Shown here: piece by piece, positions 1 to 8,722 of the stretch
Layout of the letters: every line of letters begins with the position of its first letter
How positions within the stretch are numbered: the stretch's first letter is position 1
Source: Albugo candida
Taxonomy: Eukaryota > Oomycota > Peronosporomycetes > Albuginales > Albuginaceae
NCBI GenBank assembly: GCA_905220665.1
Contig: CAJNAR010000023.1
Coordinates: 124,001 to 188,000, forward strand
Length of the DNA: 64,000 nucleotides
Direction of reading: 5' to 3'
Notes under the pieces: generated by a model
What the model saw: only the letters and a program-made list of their open reading frames with translations
Told to the model about the DNA's origin: nothing
Databases searched by the model: none
Program-made: the position numbers and the translations under genes

Positions 1-296
1 AAATACGTCATCGAATGCAGTTCAATATGGATATAGTGTACCTTTTTTGACTGCTTTGCTGTATCAGAACTAGAGTCTGTCAGTCCAGAATCTGCAGGGT
101 TTCTGGATTGTACACTAGAAGCGTTCGATTCATAGTCTGATTCAAGTGCAAAACACTTTAGGTTTTGCCCGATATGAACGCATTCAAGGAGCTTACTTTG
201 GTACGTTTCAAATACGTCGGAGCTGGTATCTGTAAAATTCCCGTTTTCACTGCTCAAGATAAACTGAATAGAGGTTTTTGCAAGCAGAGTCGACAT
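1..296 (-). CDS. Hypothetical protein, N-terminal part only
   Basis: An ATG at 296-294 opens a frame that stays open for 98 codons to the window edge. The peptide begins MSTLLAKTSIQF and is Ser/Thr/Asp-rich in the middle (NFTDTSSD, DSGLTDSSSD). No domain is recognised. The AAG|GTACAC near position 41 could be a splice donor, so the last codons may be intronic. It has the same orientation as the amidinotransferase gene, which lies upstream of it. The evidence is only the open frame and a plausible start, so confidence is modest. Confidence 0.4.
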   Translation of the reverse strand, partial: MSTLLAKTSIQFILSSENGNFTDTSSDVFETYQSKLLECVHIGQNLKCFALESDYESNASSVQSRNPADSGLTDSSSDTAKQSKKVHYIHIELHSMTY

Positions 297-900
297 GATC
301 AAGAGTGTGTGATCGCAATCATGCACAGATAGTCAAAATATTTTGAAACATTCGTGACAGCATCCCTTTTTGATTGGCATCAGAATCCTCGGCTTTAATT
401 GGAAATTTGTGCACCTTTAGTGTCACGTCGAAACGGGATAAAGAAAATGCTGACGAATTGGACCTGTAATTTAGAAGCAGAGGTCAAATGTCGCAATGTA
501 TACTGTAGCTGTTATGCGTCATCCAGGTTGAGGTAGGGTAGGAAACGTTGCCAGATTTTCACATGTAGGCTTCTTTACAAGTTGTCCTCTCAATTTAATT
601 ACGAGCTAATTGACTTTAAACCAATAAGAACAGAAGCTGCAAGTAATCATGCAATTTCACTTTAGACGGTTGCCACATGTGAGCTCCGTCGGATTCTAAA
701 TTTTACTGATTTCCCGCTGATCGACTTGAAAATTTCAAAATCGGACGTAGACAGTTCTTTTCTTTCCAGAGAAATTTGAGGGTTACCTGGTACATAAAGA
801 CGCATTTTTTTCCACTGATACGCATGTGTTCATACTTGACAGTTATCTTTACTTTCGTATGGATACCTTTATGTGAATAAAAACATTCAGACCGCTTCAA
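297..900. other. Intergenic stretch, about 600 bp
   Basis: This AT-rich sequence separates the amidinotransferase stop from the left-edge ORF. It should hold the 3' end of the former and the promoter of the latter, both on the minus strand. A 65-codon minus ORF at 703-900 lacks any coding character and sits directly downstream of the amidinotransferase stop; I do not regard it as a gene. No RNA gene or repeat was seen. Confidence 0.4.
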
Positions 901-2200
901 TCAGAAATAGGATTGGAGCTCGCCCCGTCTCCGTATGTCGACTGTGGCACAATGGAAGGATCCTCCGAACGGCATAAAATTTCGGAAAGGTACCGGAATC
1001 ACCTCAAATCCCCAACTCCGAAACGCTTCCTGAGCACGTTTCTCATGAGCTTCAACAATGAGTGTACCAGGACGAAGTACCAAGACATTACATGTCGCAG
1101 TCCACGGACTCGTGAAAAACAGCGGGTGATCCTTTGAGAGCTCTGGCTCTGGTGCAATAAAAATCTCCCATCCTCGAAACATTTCTGGCAATCGGTACTC
1201 GTAGTTTCTTCCATTGAACGTGTACGTTTTCATTGGTACACCAGTGGTACAAGGTCGGAACGGATTGACTAAAATCTGACCGGGACGTAAGGGCACAAAC
1301 GTCCCATCAATATGCATCGCATTCCGATCTTGGAAATCTAGCACGTGGATTTGATACTTGTCGCCGAGATGTCGGCGAAGCCAATTGATTCCAAATTCAT
1401 TAGTCACCTGGCTTCTTTGAGTGAATATGTCACGACCCATGCGCGTGAATTCGGCTGCATCAAACGTAGGCTCAAATTCTGTGATCACAGACTTCTCGTT
1501 TGATTAGAAGGGAAAGGAACGGATACTAACACTTGCCTCAAATGCTCCGTTCTCCGGCTTCCAGTTTTCATTGTATAACTCGTTACTCATTTGAGGCTTG
1601 GGTGCAGCTGTCCAATGTGCTCCTTGCTGGTGCACGTAATTAGAAAGACATCCTTTCAGATAAGTCAAGTACCTTGAAATATTCTTTGATGAGATTTCTG
1701 TAAGGACGATATTCAAAAAACCGTGATCGCCAGGCCATCGGTGCCTCCATGATCTCGTCTCCAAATACGATCAAAACATCGCGGGGCATAGCCCCATACA
1801 ATTGAGAAGAACATTTGAAATCCGGTGTTTGAATTGGGGTTGAAAAATCTTTGGGCTGTGTGGATGGCCGCCGGACAACGACTCCTTCATCTTGCAAAAC
1901 TTTGGCGAGGTGGTCCAATTCAGCTTGAGCACCTTTTATCAAATCGCTGGGAAACTGATGACCAGATTCGTTTTTGAACATATTCCACCATTTAGGCGGC
2001 CAGACAGCTTTTCCTGCCACATGCCATTCCGGGATAGTAGCTCCTTCGACTCGACCGACAATGACCTCTTCCAATGGATCCCACTCGTTGTGTGAATTGA
2101 CACCAGTGGAAATTGTAGCGGCTTGTAATCTATAAAGTGGGATAGAAGCTCTAACATGAAGATATCGATGTGGTAACGTAGCAGTCCCAAATGCATGCAT
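901..2200 (-). CDS. GATM: Glycine amidinotransferase (AGAT/GATM-type)
   Basis: This is a member of the amidinotransferase family that moves the amidino group of arginine to glycine, giving guanidinoacetate and ornithine; the animal enzyme is mitochondrial. Three exons give about 402 aa (human enzyme about 423): 2200-1673, 1626-1537 and 1491-901, with introns of 46 and 45 nt. The family landmarks are present in order: EWDPLEEVIVGR, APMAWRSRFFEYRPYR, TAAPKPQM, the Asp segment EPTFDAAEF, the His segment MHIDGTF and the catalytic Cys segment GGSFHCATVDIRRRGELQSYF. The start is set at the first in-frame ATG (2200); the frame is open upstream only through a TTG. The second intron reads GCAAGT...AG, a GC-AG type, and is needed to keep the frame. 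The N-terminus could be a mitochondrial presequence (basic, few acidic residues). Substrate is inferred from family. Confidence 0.9.
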
Positions 2201-2462
2201 GTCGATCAAACAGATGCACAATCTTTTGAGTAAATATTGACCTTTCAAGATACGATTGTGCTCAGATCTGAGGAAATCTGATTCTGTTTTGAGTATGATT
2301 TGAATGAAACGTGGACCGGAAGATGTATTGTTGCTACTCTCTCAAGTACGGCAATACATGCTTTTATTAGTGATCTATAGGTTTCTTTGTACCTTATGAA
2401 GTGTGACTTTGTAGAATAAAATAGCGAGAATTGATACCAATCAGCTTCTGTCTACTAGAAGG

Positions 2463-3136
2463 ATGGAGCAAGAGCTTCTACATATGTTTCAGAGCATCAC
2501 AACATCGGATCACGACGAACTAGTAGATCAATTCGCGTTCCTATTACAAACAGATGTATCGACTGCCAATTTTTTTCTGGAATCTTCCAACTGGAATGTG
2601 GAAACAGCTGCAAACATGTATTTATCGACAGTATATACATCGGACGGTGCAAGAAATGAATCACTCGAAACAGAGCCGCCGGAAAATTCCGACTGCACGC
2701 CCATGGACATCGTGGACACCAACACTTTGCAAGGAATGATGATCACTGATCTTTCAGAATCGTCACGAAAAGTATTCGCACCGGGATCAAATGTGACGAT
2801 GGTAGCATCATGTATATTGAAGCTCTTGAGAAAGGTTTCTAAGCAGCCCGTTTGTAGAATTGGACATTTGTAAACAGCGGGGAAGTCGACTGGCCGCTGG
2901 ACACAGAGTTAGTTTGCATCCAAGGCCAGCATATTTGCAATCAAGAAGCTATTCCCGTAATGGCAAGGGCAAAAGAAACCGTTCACGTCCCAATTTCATT
3001 GTGTATGCCATCTCATAGAGAAACAATCTCCAGCTGTTGGCGACTGCGCTCCGTGCGAAATGAGGTGTACTTTATTGAACCTATTTGGCTAGTACTCAGC
3101 GTAGGAGATCCGGCAGACTGCATGGTAGATAACTGA
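2463..3136 (+). CDS. ILRUN/C6orf106-like protein with UBA-like and FW domains
   Basis: Two exons, 2463-2801 and 2858-3136, joined across a 56 nt GT-AG intron in phase 0, give 224 codons minus intron loss, i.e. about 205 aa. Residues 1-60 form a UBA-like helical domain (LLQTDVSTANFFLESSNWNVETAANMYL type, with the ANFFLESSNWN core). After the splice the protein continues NWTFVNSGEVDWP and ends near the motif FIEPIWLVLSVG, matching the Nbr1-like four-tryptophan (FW) domain of human ILRUN, a regulator of transcription-factor turnover. The second exon was found by scanning the frame after the first ORF stops; it restores the W...NSG...W pattern exactly. It is divergent from the amidinotransferase gene across 262 bp. 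Its stop is 94 bp before the next ATG I accept. Shorter than human ILRUN (298 aa); role inferred. Confidence 0.75.
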
Positions 3137-3217
3137 AATGCTAGATCATGTTATATCTGTTACCAGACTGCCAGTGTCACAAAGTATCAAGTATACAAAT
3201 ACTAAGATCAATTCGGA

Positions 3218-3226
3218 TCATTTTCC
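3218..3226 (+). promoter_or_regulatory. Possible oomycete-type initiator
   Basis: TCATTTTCC lies a few bases before the ATG at 3231 and resembles the TCATTYY core of oomycete initiator elements. If transcription starts here, the upstream in-frame ATG at 3138 would not be in the mRNA, which supports the 3231 start. One short match only. Confidence 0.25.
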
Positions 3227-3230
3227 TCCT

Positions 3231-4202
3231 ATGAACCTTTTTATAGCGACACCTCGAGGAGAAGATACAATTACATGCGATCCAGCGTCGACGACAGTCT
3301 CTCAGTTACAGTACTTAATAACACAGAAATATCGCATCCCCACCAATGAGTATTTCCTCCAATTTGCGACGAAAATTCTTTCTTCAAAGGACCGCTTTTT
3401 AAGTTACTACAGAATCCAGCATGGTGACCGTATCCACGTACAACTGCGGCTATGTGGCGGTATCGATTACCAAAATCGAGTGGGATCAAAGCCCGGCTCT
3501 GGCGGTGTTGCTTCAGAGTCACAAGCGAACATTGATCGTCGCGAACGTTTGCGCAAATTAGCGTTGGAAACCATTGATTTATCGAAAGATCCTTATTTTA
3601 TGAAAAATCATCTAGGATCGTATGAGTGTAAATTATGTCTGACACTCCACAACAATGAAGGCAATTATTTGGCGCATACGCAAGGAAAGCGTCATCAGAC
3701 GAATTTAGCACGTCGGGCTGCAAAAGAAGCATCGGAAGCAGCAAATTCCATCGCACAAGCCAATTTTCTGGAAGCGACTGCAGCAGCAGCAGCCGCAGCG
3801 GCTCGACCAAGACCATTACGCATCGGATTGCCGGGCTATAAAGTCATGAAACAGCGGGATCCAGATACCAATGCGCGGATGCTGACCTTTCAAATTTTAT
3901 ATCCCGAATACGACCGGAAGCTTCAACCGCGCCATCGCTTCATGTCAGCTTATGAGCAGAAAATCGAGCCCGCAGATAAGAATTATCAGTACCTTTTGTT
4001 TGCATGCGAGCCGTACGAAACGATCGGATTCAAAATTCCCAATTTGGAACTCGATCGACGCAAAGAAAAGTTTTTCAGTAATTGGGATAAAGAGGGGAAA
4101 ACATTCACATTGCAATTATCATTTGCAGCGGAATCGGACGATCAAAACGAGTTACAGCCTCCGGCACCACCGCCCCCGCGACCTCAACTGCGATTCTTAT
4201 AG
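3231..4202 (+). CDS. SF3A2: Ubiquitin-like domain fused to splicing factor SF3A2 (SAP62/Prp11)
   Basis: Residues 1-77 look like a complete ubiquitin fold: start MNLFIATPRGED (ubiquitin MQIFVKTLTGKT), a central helix region, FATKILSS in the place of FAGKQLED, YYRIQHGDRIHVQ in the place of the last strands, and a terminal LRLCGG in the place of LRLRGG. Immediately after GG the SF3A2 protein begins (IDYQNRVGSKPGSGGVAS) and continues with RRERLRKLALETIDLSKDPY, the C2H2-type zinc finger YECKLCLTLHNNEGNYLAHTQGKRH, NLARRAAKEA, and the core GLPGYKV...PRHRFMSAYEQ...EPYETIGFKIP. SF3A2 is part of SF3a in the U2 snRNP and supports branch-site recognition in the nucleus. A run of alanines sits near residue 187. 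The frame is open to an ATG at 3138, but 3231 gives the canonical ubiquitin-like N-terminus. By analogy with ubiquitin-ribosomal protein fusions, cleavage after GG would release normal-length SF3A2; this is inference. Confidence 0.92.
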   Translation: MNLFIATPRGEDTITCDPASTTVSQLQYLITQKYRIPTNEYFLQFATKILSSKDRFLSYYRIQHGDRIHVQLRLCGGIDYQNRVGSKPGSGGVASESQANIDRRERLRKLALETIDLSKDPYFMKNHLGSYECKLCLTLHNNEGNYLAHTQGKRHQTNLARRAAKEASEAANSIAQANFLEATAAAAAAAARPRPLRIGLPGYKVMKQRDPDTNARMLTFQILYPEYDRKLQPRHRFMSAYEQKIEPADKNYQYLLFACEPYETIGFKIPNLELDRRKEKFFSNWDKEGKTFTLQLSFAAESDDQNELQPPAPPPPRPQLRFL

Positions 4203-4288
4203 AAACTAACAAGTCAAATTGTTTTTTTCAAATGCATTCTTCATTAACAGTTAATGAAGAAGACTGGAATCGTTTTAAGATCTGCGAG

Positions 4289-5727
4289 TTACATTGCCGG
4301 GAACTCGGACACGAATTCCAAGCTGATCTTAGACAGATGAGATATGACTTCACGAATTCCGTTATAGAAACTTGTTTCGTGGTACGGGACTTCGTATTCC
4401 AAGCAAAATGACTTGACCAAATGATTAAGCTTTTTCAAATTGTGTCGAGGAATCGTTGGAAACAAATGATGATCCACCTGATAATTGAGACCGCCAGTGA
4501 ACCAATCGCACCACAAAGAGCTGGTAATGTTGCGTGTTGTAGTGACTTGAAGCTCCCAGAATTTGGGTTGAGTCGACCGCTCATATACAGCCATTCCATT
4601 GTGGCCGATGCTGAAGACTAGAGCCAGTAAAATTCCACAGGTTGCCTGACTCAAAAAGAACCAAGCGATTGATTGCCATATTGTCATCCCACAATGATAC
4701 ATTACAGCAAAATTCCACGCGTAATGTGCGAGTAGCCCGCTTTTCTCGGCCCATGGGAACGGAGATGGGTCATAAAACCCAAATGAGAAGCCTCGGAAGA
4801 CGTATAGAAGCGATTGTAACAACCAACTCACTCGAGCAAAGAGAATCAATGGAAAATAGAAAAAGGCTTGGTACTGTACAAGGAAAGCCCCCAATGAAGA
4901 AGCATGAGCTTTACGAGCCATATCAATGGACCAAGCGATAAGCGGCATCGTATCGATATCAGGATCACCTGAGAAGCCTTCCTGATGGATGGAATGAAGA
5001 TTTGGTACGGCGTGGTGGGTGTTATGTTTGGTCTTCCACCACTGCACACTGAAGCCTTGCCACACATTACCTACAATTGCTCCCAAGTAATATCGCACTG
5101 AAGAATGCTTCACAACTTGATGATGAAGAACGTCGTGGGATAACCACCCAGACTGCTGGTAAAACAGCCCCATGATGGCTGCTGAGAGGGTGTAGCCGCT
5201 CATGCCAGAGCTCAGGTAGCATACTGCGACGGAGAGGAACCAAATGGCTAGGGTGCTTGTAGTTTTCCAAATATAATATTGCAAACTGAAAAGAAAGTAA
5301 TTTGTAAGGGTACTTTTGCAAATATTTCATTTTGTACCAACCTTGTTTTGTAAAGTCCCAATGATCGAACGGTTGCACGCAGTTGGCGATACGCCGCAAC
5401 AAACTCTTGATGCTCTTTTTGATACCGTTTCACTCCGGAATCATACTCAGACTCAGAGGAAGATGACTTGATGGAAATGACTTCGCCGATATAAAATTGT
5501 TTCAATAGCTGGAACGCATGGGCAGGATGGAATATTGCAAACACGTCGGTCGCATCGGTACCTGCATGTGTGTACATCACTGATCCCCCAGGATGTGCAT
5601 TAAAATTAGTTATGTCATAGACTTTATTGTGGATGACAATCCAAGCATCCTTTGGGGAATTATGCGCGCGTACTTGGTCCCACGTAAGCACCGACTGTTT
5701 TGGTGATAAACTGCTGTATTGGCACAT
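4289..5727 (-). CDS. Cytochrome b5-fusion front-end fatty acid desaturase (delta-6-like)
   Basis: Two exons, 5727-5342 and 5285-4289, split by a 56 nt GT-AG intron in phase 2, encode about 460 aa, the usual size for this family. Residues 10-80 are a cytochrome b5 domain with the haem motif HPGG (NFNAHPGGSVMY). The desaturase part has several hydrophobic membrane spans and all three histidine boxes: HDVLHH, HNTHH and QVDHH. The Gln in the third box is the hallmark of front-end desaturases (delta-5, delta-6, sphingolipid delta-8), which insert a double bond between an existing one and the carboxyl end using electrons passed from the b5 domain in the ER. Delta-6 on C18 acyl chains is the commonest oomycete activity, but the regiospecificity cannot be read from sequence. 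It converges with the SF3A2 gene, 86 bp between stops. Confidence 0.9.
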
Positions 5728-6945
5728 AATCGCGTCGCAGTTACTAGTGGCTTTGAATGGCTACAAACGCTTTAATAACTAGAGTAAACGCTCTTCCTCA
5801 AAGTGATTGGTTATTAAAGAATTCCATGTTTTTCTCAAATGACATCAGCTCTGCAACAAGATGATGCCACCACTACGGTACGCCAGAGACGATAGGCTAT
5901 AATAATGTAGGCTGTCGACTTTGATATACTCTATACTGTAATGTATCTGCAAATGAGCGACAGAGTCGACAGGCTTTCTCTGTTGTCCAGTCACATTTTC
6001 GGACGATTGAAGTAAAAATTTATGGTCATCTACACTTTTATATTGGACAATTTACAGCCCAACGTCTTTTCGATCACATAGAGAAAGCTACAGAGAGTAC
6101 GATGTTGTGCGAATGTACAAGCTGCTTCAAGGAAATGTATATTTGATACATTATACTGCATGTTTAAGAACCAGTAAGGGGACCGTTAATCAGAAGTAGG
6201 CAACTTTGGACCCATATCCAATTTACGTTCCTGCGAATGCGTTACATTCGGTTTAGCGGTATGTTATCGTCAGGAGCAGTTGTCATAAAAAACGTCGTTC
6301 TTTAAGTACAAAACTGATTGCAAATGCTCAGACCCGTGTGCTTTTTATATTCTCCTCGGGCACAACTACGTCTGCTGGGCAAAAATGAATACAGAATAAT
6401 AGCGGTGGTAGATATGAAAATCTCCCACTTAGTACGGCCAAATTTCTCGCTAAAAGCGGCTGCACGCATGCTCCAATTCAAATTATATGCCGATGAACAA
6501 GGCCAAAGTTGAAAAAGAAGTGTTACTTGTCATTGATATGAAAGTCACGCGAATCATAGACAAGTGAGCGGTATACCGTCACGCTGAACAGGTGTTTGTG
6601 GACATATTACGTACTTCTGATCATAGTGCAATTCAATACGGAGTGTGTGTTTGTATCGCAAAAGCTAGCCACGCTTCTGCTTACCTGTGCACGCTTATAT
6701 CTTTCAGCAATTTATACACGCTGAATGTGAAATCATACAGAATGGGAATTGAATCGCTCTTTGCATCGTCAAAGCCAGAGAAGCCAAGGAGACCAGTGGA
6801 ATTCGTGAAAAGCATTGGAATCGTAGAGGCACGAGTCGAAGGATTTGTGCGATAATCCATCGCTGATCAAGGTTATTCTGATATTTTGATTAGCTTTGAA
6901 AAGAGTGAATGCGAAAGCTTGCTAACGGTATTATGAGAACAATTA
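5728..6945. other. Intergenic stretch, about 1.2 kb
   Basis: No convincing gene was seen. Two short plus-strand ORFs (6318-6512; 6592-6855, the latter opening with GTG) have no recognisable motif and atypical composition. The right-hand end of the desaturase gene faces this region, so its promoter should lie near 5728-5900. There are AT-rich tracts but no clear repeat or RNA gene. Confidence 0.35.
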
Positions 6946-8232
6946 CTATACTTGTTTAGCGGCGAGAAGTTGACTCTGTGTAGCGATAGCTTCCTTCAAC
7001 AGTTGCGGATGGGCAGGGGGGTTTTCAGTACTGAATGGCAATCGCTCAATATCGATTTCATATATATATGGTCTGGGCTGTGTCGGATCGGCGCCATCGA
7101 ACCAAAGAGTCATTACGCCATCGTAGTTTCTATTAGTTACTTTCTCGATCATTTTCATTTGATGACGCTTGAGAAATGTGGCGCCTATGATCCATTCATG
7201 GAGGCTACCATCCATGACTGGTTTGAGTGCCAAGGAGCATATTGAGTTGACTGCTTCGTCAGCTCCTTCTTTGTTGGGTATCTCCACAATATATTCCTCA
7301 CTTGTGAGCCGATACGTCCGACCTACTAGCATGATTTTCATGAATGGCATTGCTTCATACACGTTAGGGTTGCATTGAAAAGTTACGCGGTTATCATGCG
7401 AGACAGTGACAGAATTTTTGCCAATGAGTTTCTCAACTTCACTCACGAGATATAAGAACACAATTTCTGGGATCTCGCTCAAAAGTCTCCCAAAATCGAA
7501 AAGTACCTTTTCCACTCCATTCAAACCCAACTCCGTATTCAACTCTTCACGATCAAACTTGACATAGCCCTCAAAAGGACCGATCGTGATAGCATTATTG
7601 CTGGGTTCCTGTGGCCACTTGTGCTCCAGAGTCACCAATCCTAAAATTTGCATGTGCAGGCTCCTTGGAATACTTTCGACGTACAATCGAGGACCATTGG
7701 ATGTCTCCCAATTGAAAGTGAAAACCATGTCTTTTTTCTTGTGTCTTTTCAATTCGCATTGAAATAATGTAAATAATAATTCACTCGATATTACGAGATT
7801 CTCCAAACATTCCGAATTAGAGGGGTTAACCTCCGAACGAGTCATTGCGTCCGAATCTCTTGAGTGTGATGATTCTGACTTCAAGAAGCTAGATTGACAT
7901 AAGAGATTGCCGGCTATTGTATTAGTATGCCGAATAAAAGGAGCGTCTTTAGATTTTGCTTCATCTAAGACTTCACGACGATTTTTCAATGAAAGAGTCA
8001 ACAAACTGCCCTTTAACTTCCTTCCATCCACGTAGTTGCTTATAGGAACCTTCCAAGTACTTTTCCAGGTCCACGTACTTTTTGGGGTCTTTTGTGCTGA
8101 CAGCACTATCACGCTTCCCACGTAATTGGAAGGATGCTCGAGCACAATTAATGTAAAGATATCTCGAGCGTATGATATTCGAATTTGCTGGCATACAAAG
8201 TGAGCGCAAATTCGAAATACGCCACTTCTCAT
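6946..8232 (-). CDS. Divergent pepsin-like protein, probably without catalytic Asp (hypothetical)
   Basis: The frame is open from 8280, but the first in-frame ATG is at 8232, giving about 428 aa. The N-terminal 120 codons are weak: a second frame is also open there, so a 5' intron is possible (an ATTTTTACAG acceptor-like string precedes the 8232 ATG). The C-terminal half resembles the second lobe of A1 aspartic proteases: VEKLIG, a Cys-bearing strand (VTFQCNP), FMKIMLVGRTYRLTSEEYIVE (strand with a psi-loop-like flap), CSLALKP and EWIIGATFLKRH, which matches the WILGDVFLR strand of pepsins. The expected DTGTS near 'IPEIVFLYLVSEVEKLIG' is absent. No signal peptide is obvious. If the fold call is right, this is a pseudoenzyme; it may also be an unrelated lineage-specific protein. 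Based on motif resemblance only. Confidence 0.4.
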   Translation of the reverse strand: MRSGVFRICAHFVCQQIRISYARDIFTLIVLEHPSNYVGSVIVLSAQKTPKSTWTWKSTWKVPISNYVDGRKLKGSLLTLSLKNRREVLDEAKSKDAPFIRHTNTIAGNLLCQSSFLKSESSHSRDSDAMTRSEVNPSNSECLENLVISSELLFTLFQCELKRHKKKDMVFTFNWETSNGPRLYVESIPRSLHMQILGLVTLEHKWPQEPSNNAITIGPFEGYVKFDREELNTELGLNGVEKVLFDFGRLLSEIPEIVFLYLVSEVEKLIGKNSVTVSHDNRVTFQCNPNVYEAMPFMKIMLVGRTYRLTSEEYIVEIPNKEGADEAVNSICSLALKPVMDGSLHEWIIGATFLKRHQMKMIEKVTNRNYDGVMTLWFDGADPTQPRPYIYEIDIERLPFSTENPPAHPQLLKEAIATQSQLLAAKQV

Positions 8233-8280
8233 GCTGTAAAAATTGCAAATGAATGCTCCCTCTCTTGAGCTCTGTCGCAC

Positions 8281-8520
8281 TTATAGATGGTGTGGGAAAG
8301 CGGAAAAGGAGATGCCAACACTTGGCAGATGGCTAGAAAAAATAGAATTTTACTGGCCTTATAAAGAATATGTTTTCGTTGCATAGATGTGCAAAACGTG
8401 GACTTCGTGGGATATCTTGCTTCTAGAATGCTCAGCGGTGATTGTGTAAAGTGGTCTATCTAATCAACCGATATAAAGCAAGATGTGCGTTACGCTAAGA
8501 TTAGGATCCCATATAAGAAA
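8281..8520. other. Short AT-rich spacer upstream of the hairpin
   Basis: The sequence lies between the 5' end of the pepsin-like ORF and the hairpin element. It presumably includes the ORF's promoter. No other signal was found. Confidence 0.3.
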
Positions 8521-8722
8521 CGATGCTAGGACAACACATGCAGGATCTGGTCGCAATAAAGCAGCGCCACCAGTCAATTAAACATCTACGCGACAGCAAT
8601 CTTGATATGGAATCGCCGTACATCGTTACGACCTTCGGCAAGATTGTTGTTGCATGGATGTATAATTGACTGGCGACGCTGCTTTATTGCAACCTGATCC
8701 TGCATGTGTTGCCCTAATATCG
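8521..8722. repeat. 202 bp hairpin: 83 bp imperfect inverted repeat with 36 bp loop
   Basis: The left arm (8521-8603) and the reverse complement of the right arm (8640-8722) match at about 85%, without gaps, through the full 83 bases, including the shared block GCAATAAAGCAGCG and the tips CAACACATGCAGGATC. Most of the differences are transitions. The loop is 8604-8639. The symmetry is exact about one centre. A transcript from either strand could fold into a long stem. Possible origins are a foldback/MITE-type element or an inverted duplication that could feed small-RNA production. No target-site duplication could be identified, and no ORF runs through it. Confidence 0.8.

Noticed and set aside
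3138..3230. ATG at 3138 as the SF3A2 start
   Set aside because: It adds 31 residues with no similarity before an excellent ubiquitin-like N-terminus at 3231, and a possible initiator at 3218 would lie downstream of it.
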